Positions 1 to 4,896 of a stretch of 6,538 bases of DNA are shown piece after piece. This DNA is from Deltaproteobacteria bacterium (GTDB lineage Bacteria; Desulfobacterota; Desulfobacteria; Desulfobacterales; SURF-15), in NCBI GenBank assembly GCA_024644775.1, contig JAHEHB010000313.1, forward strand, positions 1 through 6,538, in the 5' to 3' direction. Position numbers and translations under genes: made by a program. Under the pieces are notes generated by a model. It was given only the letters and a program-made list of their open reading frames with translations. It did not search any database and was not told where the DNA came from. Every line of letters begins with the position of its first letter. Positions within the stretch are counted from its first letter, which is position 1.

Positions 1-509
1 CACGCCGCGGCCCCCATCGAGCGCCTATGGCGCATATCCTGGAAAAAGGAGTGAACGTCGCTCTTGGCACCGATAACATGACGGAAGACATGTTTCACGC
101 TTTAAAGATCGGCCTTATCCTTTACAGGGGCAGCTACGGCGGTGGTGTAAAACCGGCTCCACAGCTTCTCCTGGACGCGGTGACCCGAAACGGCGCCCTG
201 GCCCTGGCCCGTGAGTATGATCTTGGTTCCATCGAGCCCGGTAAACGGGCGGATTTGACGGTGATTGATCTCAACCATGCGCATTTGCGGCCGATTTTCA
301 ACCTCACATCCAACCTTGTGCATTATGGTCATCCAGGTGCGGTGGATGCCGTGATGGTTGACGGACATTTCCTCATGCGGGACGGTAAAGTGTTGACCTT
401 AAACGAGACCGATGTGATTCAAAACGCACAGGCGGCAGCCGAGAATGCCTGGAGGCGGTTGAAAGATCAATATCCCGACGTACCGATGCCTTCGTTTTTA
501 TCGTCCTAA
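1..509 (+). CDS. Amidohydrolase, ATZ/TRZ (COG0402-like) type, 3' partial
   Basis: This is the C-terminal part of a cytosolic metal-dependent amidohydrolase. The frame is open back to base 3 with no stop, so the gene begins upstream and the ATG at 27 is internal. Numbering from that ATG, GVNVALGTD ends in Asp16, the expected metal-binding and catalytic Asp after the last strand of the barrel in this superfamily. The histidine ligands (HxH and two more) would lie upstream and cannot be seen. Further on, the typical end of the family is present: a GSIEPGKRADLTVID segment (residues 67-81) where the chain returns to the small beta domain, then HLRP and a DAVMVDGHFLMRDGKVLTL strand pair. Known members deaminate or dechlorinate N-heterocycles or hydrolyse related C-N bonds. 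The true substrate cannot be read here. It is followed after 150 bases by a promoter and the DUF1028 gene, so a shared substrate with the importer is an inference. Confidence 0.9.
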   Translation, partial: RRGPHRAPMAHILEKGVNVALGTDNMTEDMFHALKIGLILYRGSYGGGVKPAPQLLLDAVTRNGALALAREYDLGSIEPGKRADLTVIDLNHAHLRPIFNLTSNLVHYGHPGAVDAVMVDGHFLMRDGKVLTLNETDVIQNAQAAAENAWRRLKDQYPDVPMPSFLSS

Positions 510-533
510 CCGAATTTTATGTCGTAATTTTGG

Positions 534-562
534 TTGACACTCACGATTACTTTTTTTATAGT
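534..562 (+). promoter_or_regulatory. Predicted sigma70 promoter upstream of the DUF1028/transporter genes
   Basis: A perfect -35 box TTGACA (534-539) is followed by exactly 17 bases and a -10 box TATAGT (557-562), five of six matches to consensus. The spacer contains a run of seven T. Transcription would begin near 567-571, giving a leader of about 90 bases before the ATG at 660. The site lies just after the stop of the amidohydrolase, so the DUF1028 gene and perhaps the whole transporter operon can be expressed independently of it. No clear terminator is visible between 510 and 533, so read-through from upstream is also possible. Confidence 0.7.
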
Positions 563-588
563 CAAAACTCACGTAAAAAAAACTCAAG
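539..588 (+). repeat. Short direct repeats ACTCACG flanking the -10 box (possible operator)
   Basis: ACTCACG occurs at 539-545, directly after the -35 box, and again at 567-573 at the likely transcription start. A variant, ACTCAAG, lies at 582-588. The first two copies are 28 bases apart. An A8 run (575-582) lies between the second and third copies. Repeats placed like this could bind a regulator, but seven-base repeats can arise by chance and no regulator gene is in the window. Confidence 0.25.
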
Positions 589-627
589 TTGTTCTGTTCG
601 AATTTTCATCGATATCTCTTCAACCGC

Positions 628-656
628 TAACTCTCAAACCCTTGAAATAGGAGTTA
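628..656 (+). promoter_or_regulatory. Leader hairpin overlapping the DUF1028 Shine-Dalgarno
   Basis: TAACTC (628-633) is the exact reverse complement of GAGTTA (651-656), and the adjacent TCAA (634-637) pairs with TTGA (642-645) around a four-base loop, leaving AATAG (646-650) as a one-sided bulge. The Shine-Dalgarno AGGAG is at 649-653, six bases before the ATG, so three of its bases would be paired in this structure. The stem is AT-rich and weak, so it would be at most a mild brake on translation. Confidence 0.35.
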
Positions 657-659
657 CCC

Positions 660-1334
660 ATGACTTTCTCTATTGCTGCTAAATGTCGTGAAACCGGAAT
701 TTATGGCGTTGCGGCGACGACGTCGAGTTTGGGAGTGGGCTGCCGATGTCTTTATGCAAAGGCCAATACCGGGGCAGTCCTTACTCAACACCGTACCGAT
801 CCCCGACTGGGCACGCGCGGCATCGAGATGCTTTCCCAGGGAAAGACCGCAAAAGAAGTTATCGACGAATTGGTTACCGGAGACCCAACCATCGGCCATC
901 GCCAGTTGGCTGTTGTGGATGGAGAGGGAAATACCGCCTATTTCCATGGTGATAAGATTTTCTCCATTCATGGGCATTACCAAAGCGACGGCTGTATTGC
1001 CATCGGGAACATTATCTGTAGCGCCGACTTACCCAGGGCAATGGTGGAGGCTTTTGAGGAGCACCCTGAAGCGCACATGGCAGAACGGTTGATACGCGCT
1101 TTGGAAGCCGGGCGGGCGTTCGGTAGTGAATTGAAAATGGGTGAGCGGAAGCAGGTCAAATCGGCGGCTTTACTAGTGGTTCACGAGGAGAGTTTCCCTT
1201 TAGTCGATATCCGTGTTGAATTTGACCGCGATCCACTTGCAGAGCTTCGTTTCCTTTGGGAAATATACCAGCCAAGCGTTCAGCGATATGTTATCCGCGC
1301 GCTCGATCCGGATAATGAACCGGAGCCCTATTGA
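660..1334 (+). CDS. DUF1028 family protein (predicted Ntn-hydrolase fold)
   Basis: This 224-residue protein matches the DUF1028 (COG3342) pattern along its whole length. The N terminus is MTFSI, followed by a TGIYGVAATTSSLGVG strand pair, GAVLTQHRTDPRLGTRG (38-54), a GNI motif at 116-118, the helix PRAMVEAFE, KSAALLVV at 167-174, and the closing segment RDPLAELRFLWEIY. COG3342 is described as an Ntn-hydrolase superfamily member. In that fold the residue exposed after Met removal is the nucleophile, which here would be Thr2. No reaction or substrate is established for the family as far as I know. No signal peptide is seen, so it should be cytosolic. The start is chosen because AGGAG (649-653) sits six bases upstream and because the family begins at this MTFSI. 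It lies 161 bases before the binding-protein gene in the same orientation, which suggests a link to the imported compound. Confidence 0.9.
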   Translation: MTFSIAAKCRETGIYGVAATTSSLGVGCRCLYAKANTGAVLTQHRTDPRLGTRGIEMLSQGKTAKEVIDELVTGDPTIGHRQLAVVDGEGNTAYFHGDKIFSIHGHYQSDGCIAIGNIICSADLPRAMVEAFEEHPEAHMAERLIRALEAGRAFGSELKMGERKQVKSAALLVVHEESFPLVDIRVEFDRDPLAELRFLWEIYQPSVQRYVIRALDPDNEPEPY

Positions 1335-1404
1335 ATTAAAGTCACTATTCACAATTTAACTATATCTGAATTTTGTATCTTTCACAGATGATATCGGGAT
1401 AAAT

Positions 1405-1460
1405 GGGGAAGAATAGACCCTTCCTCGAAACGAGTAAACCATTGGAAGGGCTCGAAAGAG
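1405..1460 (+). promoter_or_regulatory. Structured leader with mutually exclusive hairpins before the binding-protein gene
   Basis: CCCTTCC (1418-1424) can pair perfectly with GGAAGGG (1444-1450). Part of it (1420-1424) can instead pair with the upstream GGAAG (1407-1411), so the two hairpins exclude each other. Inside lies a small CTCG/CGAG hairpin (1424-1427 with 1431-1434, AAA loop), and directly after comes CTC-GAAA-GAG (1451-1460), a three-pair stem with a GNRA tetraloop. I do not recognise a known riboswitch class. The structures could stabilise the abundant binding-protein mRNA or control its translation. None directly covers the Shine-Dalgarno at 1482-1489. Confidence 0.3.
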
Positions 1461-1481
1461 AAGCTGAACAAACCCGTAACA

Positions 1482-1489
1482 AAGGAGGT
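1482..1489 (+). promoter_or_regulatory. Strong Shine-Dalgarno that fixes the binding-protein start
   Basis: AAGGAGGT is a full match to the 16S anti-Shine-Dalgarno sequence and is six bases from the ATG at 1496. This, together with the lysine-rich signal peptide that starts there, shows that the longer in-frame ATG at 1403, which lacks any ribosome binding site, is not the true start. It is the strongest ribosome binding site in the window, fitting the high amounts of binding protein usually made relative to permeases. Confidence 0.9.
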
Positions 1490-1495
1490 AACATC

Positions 1496-2992
1496 ATGAA
1501 AAAACTGGTAATTGTGTTTTCGGTAATCTACCTTCTCGTGTTTGGTCTACCCGGTCAGCCACAGGCGGGTGACGTACTCCGGGCGACGCTCAATTCCAGT
1601 CTTAATCAACTTTACCCAGCCAAGGCCACCCGGGGTGAGGAGTATGTTTACGATGTATTGGTCTTCAGTGGTTTGACCCAGATCGATGCAGATCTCAACA
1701 TTACCGGCGATCTGGCCGAACGATGGGATACCAGTGACGATCTGAAGACCTGGACCTTCTATTTAAGAAAGGGCGTCAAATTTCACCACGGCAAGGAACT
1801 GACCGCCGAAGATGTCATCAAAACGTTTGAACTGATCGGCGATCCCAATACCGGTTCGCGTGCCGCGAGTCACTCAAAGCTGATCGAAAGCATGGAGGCG
1901 GTGGATAAATATACGATCCGTTTCAACCTTAAAATTCCCTATGCCGGATGGGCGGATCTGATGATCGAACGACAACTCAAAATCATCCCCAGCGACCGGG
2001 TGGACAAACTATCCACCGAACCCAGCGGCACCGGCCCGTTCATGCTAAAAGAGTTTACCCCCGAAGACAAACTGGTTCTGGTCAAAAATCCTAACTATTA
2101 CATCAAGGGCCAGCCGAAACTGGACGGCGTCGTGTTTCGTTTTATGCCCGAAGATGCATCGAGAGTCGCGGCCCTGGAAGCGGGGGATATCGATCTGACC
2201 TGGAATCTTCCGTACGAAGCCATCGAGAAACTCAAAAAGAATCCTGACCTTGTGGTCGATGCAGTACCCACCAGCAGCTGGGAAGGATTTGTGCTGCACA
2301 ACAAAAAGGAACCCTTTACGGATGTGCGTGTCCGCAAAGCCTTTAATCTGGCGATCGACAAACAGAAACTCGCCGATTTCGCCGTGTTCGGTCATGGTAT
2401 TGCGACGCACTCCCCCATTTCGCCGCGCCATCCCTACTTCAATAAAAATATCGGCTTTAAGGCTAATATCGAAGAAGCTAAACGGTTGTTGGCTGAAGCG
2501 GGTTATTCAAAGGGTATGAAGATAAAGCTTTTTGTTCCCATCGGCCGGCCCGTGCGCGAACGCAACGGCGTGGCAATCCAGCAAATGCTGAAAACGATCG
2601 GAGTCAATGCCGAACTCCAACGTGTCCCATACAGCCACTGGGGTGCGACGGTATCGGGGAAGGCACCGTTTTACACGGATGGATACTTCACGCGTCCCAC
2701 CATCGATACGTCAACCTATCCATGGTACCATAGCGAGGGCTCGTGGAATACCCGCATGTGGAACTATAATAACCCCAAGGTGGACGAGGTTTTGGGCAAA
2801 GCGCGTGCCACCAAAGATCCGGAGGAGCTGAAGAGGCTCTATCAAGAATATCAACGACTCGTGGTGGAAAACCCGTCCGGTATCGTTATGTATGTAAAGA
2901 ATTTTGTGAACGCATACAACAAGAATGTAAAAGGTTTCAGAACCCATCCGTATCTTTGGCTGGATTTAAGAACCACCTATATTGAGAAGTAA
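1496..2992 (+). CDS. Periplasmic substrate-binding protein, family 5 (peptide/opine/nickel ABC importer)
   Basis: This is the 498-residue solute receptor of the importer encoded downstream. Residues 1-24 are a Sec signal peptide: MKK, a hydrophobic core (about 4-18), then PGQPQA with likely cleavage before GD. There is no lipobox Cys, so the mature protein should be free in the periplasm. Family 5 hallmarks follow in order: AERW at 74-77 with the downstream TFYLRKGVKFHHGKELTAEDV stretch, GTGPF at 178-182 followed by KEF and NPNYY, DVRVRKAFNLAIDK at 276-289, and a lobe-closing helix EEAKRLLAEAGYS. Length is normal for the family. Family 5 proteins bind di- and oligopeptides, opines, nickel chelates, glutathione or sugars, and the sequence does not show which. 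The N-terminal segment has SLNQLYPAKATRGEEYVYD where many relatives have the DP-x-x-x hinge region. The next gene is 106 bases away, across a perfect inverted repeat. Confidence 0.95.
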   Translation: MKKLVIVFSVIYLLVFGLPGQPQAGDVLRATLNSSLNQLYPAKATRGEEYVYDVLVFSGLTQIDADLNITGDLAERWDTSDDLKTWTFYLRKGVKFHHGKELTAEDVIKTFELIGDPNTGSRAASHSKLIESMEAVDKYTIRFNLKIPYAGWADLMIERQLKIIPSDRVDKLSTEPSGTGPFMLKEFTPEDKLVLVKNPNYYIKGQPKLDGVVFRFMPEDASRVAALEAGDIDLTWNLPYEAIEKLKKNPDLVVDAVPTSSWEGFVLHNKKEPFTDVRVRKAFNLAIDKQKLADFAVFGHGIATHSPISPRHPYFNKNIGFKANIEEAKRLLAEAGYSKGMKIKLFVPIGRPVRERNGVAIQQMLKTIGVNAELQRVPYSHWGATVSGKAPFYTDGYFTRPTIDTSTYPWYHSEGSWNTRMWNYNNPKVDEVLGKARATKDPEELKRLYQEYQRLVVENPSGIVMYVKNFVNAYNKNVKGFRTHPYLWLDLRTTYIEK

Positions 2993-2995
2993 TCC

Positions 2996-3064
2996 GCCGC
3001 GAATTGAAAAGCTCATCGGCCGAATATACCCATTGGACCGATGAGCTTTTCGGCAAACCGCGGC
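2996..3064 (+). promoter_or_regulatory. Perfect 14-bp inverted repeat between binding-protein and permease genes
   Basis: GAAAAGCTCATCGG (3006-3019) is the exact reverse complement of CCGATGAGCTTTTC (3038-3051), with an 18-base loop in which CCGA and TTGG could add four pairs past a bulged A. An outer GCCGCG (2996-3001) and CGCGGC (3059-3064) can form a further six pairs across an internal loop. The only T run, four bases, is inside the right arm and is followed by CGG, so this is not a textbook factor-independent terminator. A partial terminator or a 3' end stabiliser that keeps binding-protein mRNA in excess over permease mRNA is the likely role, by analogy with other ABC importer operons. 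Confidence 0.75.
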
Positions 3065-3098
3065 AGCAAAAGACCCTACAGCTGAATTCGTAAAACGG

Positions 3099-4058
3099 AT
3101 GATTTTCTATATTCTCAGAAGATTATTTTACATTGTCCTGATCCTCGTGGTCATGTCGATGTTGATCTTTTGGATAACACAAATCCTTCCCGGCAACGTC
3201 GCTTACCTCATCCTCGGGGATTTCGCCCCATTGGATCAGGTTCGTGCCATGGAAGAGAAACTCGGCCTAAATGATCCGATCTATATCCAATACTGGCGAT
3301 GGGCCTCCAGTGTTCTCCAGGGAGATCTAGGCACCTCGATGATCATGGAGCGTCCCGTTGCGCCGATGCTCTTCGACGCCATCGGTCGGTCGGCGATACT
3401 GGCCGGTGTTTCCATGGTATTTATCACTTTGCTGGGCATTTGGCTCGGTGTGTTCGCCGCGGTCTACTACAATCAAAGGATCGATCATGTCATTTCGGTG
3501 GGAACCTACGTCTTTATTTCGATACCCGAGTTTTTCCAATCCATTGTTGTGATCATGCTGTTTGCAGGCTATCTCCGGTGGTTGCCAGCAACCGGATACG
3601 CACCGCTTGACGAAGGAATTTGGAATTGGTTGGCTCATATCATTTTACCGGTAAGCACCCTGGTTACTCATATGGTTGCCCACGTCTCGCGTCTGACACG
3701 CTCGAGCATGCTGGAAACGATGCAGACCCAATATGTGACAGCGGCGCGGGCCAAGGGTATCCCCGAGCGCACGGTGATCCGTCATCACGCACTGCGAAAC
3801 GCCCTTCTGCCGACAATCACCATATTGGCGATCGATGTGGGGTATCTTATGGGAGGGATTGTCGTTGTTGAGACCGTATTTTCTTACCCGGGTCTGGGGC
3901 GGCTGTTGATTTTCGCCATTAACCATGCCGACATTCCGACCATCCAGGCCAGCATACTGGTGGTGACGGCCATATATGCGATATCCAATTTGTGTGCCGA
4001 TTTGCTTTATGCATTTCTTAACCCGAAAATCCGCTATGGAAAAGCAATCCGACAGTAA
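3099..4058 (+). CDS. ABC importer permease, DppB/OppB type
   Basis: This 319-residue inner-membrane protein is one of two channel subunits. The N terminus MIFYILRRLFYIVLIL begins with the family's usual FILRRL-like cytoplasmic start and TM1 (about 9-30), followed by the typical long periplasmic stretch with LPG (30-32), MEEKLGLNDP (51-60) and GDLGTS (75-80). Further membrane segments lie at about 98-123, 131-158, 176-198, 236-262 and 280-303, giving six in all. The coupling (EAA) loop is at about 212-235 with AARAKG at 215-220, the region that docks onto the ATPase. The end NPKIRYG is typical of DppB. No clear Shine-Dalgarno precedes the ATG at 3099, so translation may be modest. It overlaps the next gene by 23 bases. 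Which solute passes cannot be told from the sequence. Confidence 0.95.
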   Translation: MIFYILRRLFYIVLILVVMSMLIFWITQILPGNVAYLILGDFAPLDQVRAMEEKLGLNDPIYIQYWRWASSVLQGDLGTSMIMERPVAPMLFDAIGRSAILAGVSMVFITLLGIWLGVFAAVYYNQRIDHVISVGTYVFISIPEFFQSIVVIMLFAGYLRWLPATGYAPLDEGIWNWLAHIILPVSTLVTHMVAHVSRLTRSSMLETMQTQYVTAARAKGIPERTVIRHHALRNALLPTITILAIDVGYLMGGIVVVETVFSYPGLGRLLIFAINHADIPTIQASILVVTAIYAISNLCADLLYAFLNPKIRYGKAIRQ

Positions 4059-4896
4059 AGATCTCCCCCGGCACCTCCATCGGGTCCCTGATCAGATGAT
4101 CTGGGGCGCGGGTATCTTCATTCTGGTCTTGATCGTTGCCTTTGTCGGGCCCTACATTGCCCCGTACCCATATGATCAGATGGATATCATGACGCGGATG
4201 GCGCCTCCCAGTATCTCACACTGGATGGGGACGGACGAGTATGGCCGTGACGTGATGAGTCGAATGCTGGTGGGCGGGCGATTGTCGCTTTTTATGGGCA
4301 TCGGGGCGACGCTGCTGAGCGTGTTGATCGGTGTTCCTTTAGGGTTGATTGCCGGTTACTTTCGCGGACACCTCGAAGAGGTCATCATGCGCTCGGTAGA
4401 TGTATTCATGTCGATTCCCCCAATTCTTTTGGGACTTCTCATCCTCGCGGTCACGCCGCCGAACATCTTGAAAACGACCGTTGCCGTCGGCGTGATCTAT
4501 GTGCCCGTCATGGTGAGATTGACGCGGAGCGTTACGCTGGATTTATCGGAAGAGGAATTCGTACTCGCCGCCCGCTCACGCGGAGAGCGACCTTACTATA
4601 TCATGGCCCTTGAAATACTGCCGAATGCGTGGCCGCCCATTATCGTCGAGGCGGCACTGCGCGTAACCTTTGCTATTATGATCGGCGCCGCTCTGAGCTT
4701 TCTTGGTTTGGGGGTCCAACCACCGAGCTCGGACTGGGGTCTGATGATTGCAGAGGCTCGACCGTTTATTCATTCTGCCCCATGGATCGTTCTTGCACCG
4801 GGAATCGCGCTAAGTATCACCATTATCGGGGTCAATCTGCTCGGAGACGGACTCCGCCACATGCTGGACCCCCGCATGAAACCCCAGGGAACATGA
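4036..4896 (+). CDS. ABC importer permease, DppC/OppC type
   Basis: This 286-residue inner-membrane protein is the partner channel subunit. After a hydrophilic cytoplasmic N terminus comes TM1 (about 21-42), then the DppC signature GTDEYGRDVMSR (65-76). The transport domain follows, with membrane segments starting near GGRLSLFMGIGATLL, a FMSIPPILLGLLIL segment, an EAA coupling loop with AARSRG at 178-183, and the conserved ALSFLGLGVQPPSSDWG near the C terminus. It ends LGDGLRHMLDPRMK, as relatives do. The start at 4036 was chosen because it gives the usual N-terminal length. A longer reading from 3976 would add 20 residues translated from the out-of-frame end of dppB and looks unnatural. Its start lies inside the preceding gene (23-base overlap), with no good Shine-Dalgarno, which suggests translational coupling. 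Its stop overlaps the ATPase start as ATGA. Confidence 0.94.
   Translation: MEKQSDSKDLPRHLHRVPDQMIWGAGIFILVLIVAFVGPYIAPYPYDQMDIMTRMAPPSISHWMGTDEYGRDVMSRMLVGGRLSLFMGIGATLLSVLIGVPLGLIAGYFRGHLEEVIMRSVDVFMSIPPILLGLLILAVTPPNILKTTVAVGVIYVPVMVRLTRSVTLDLSEEEFVLAARSRGERPYYIMALEILPNAWPPIIVEAALRVTFAIMIGAALSFLGLGVQPPSSDWGLMIAEARPFIHSAPWIVLAPGIALSITIIGVNLLGDGLRHMLDPRMKPQGT

Noticed and set aside
1331..1404. Second promoter in front of the binding-protein gene
   Set aside because: AT-rich with TTCACA- and TATATC-like hexamers, but no pair has acceptable match and 16-18 base spacing.
1403..1495. In-frame 31-residue N-terminal extension of the binding protein starting at ATG 1403
   Set aside because: No ribosome binding site before 1403, the extension is hydrophilic and would bury the signal peptide, and a perfect Shine-Dalgarno serves the ATG at 1496.
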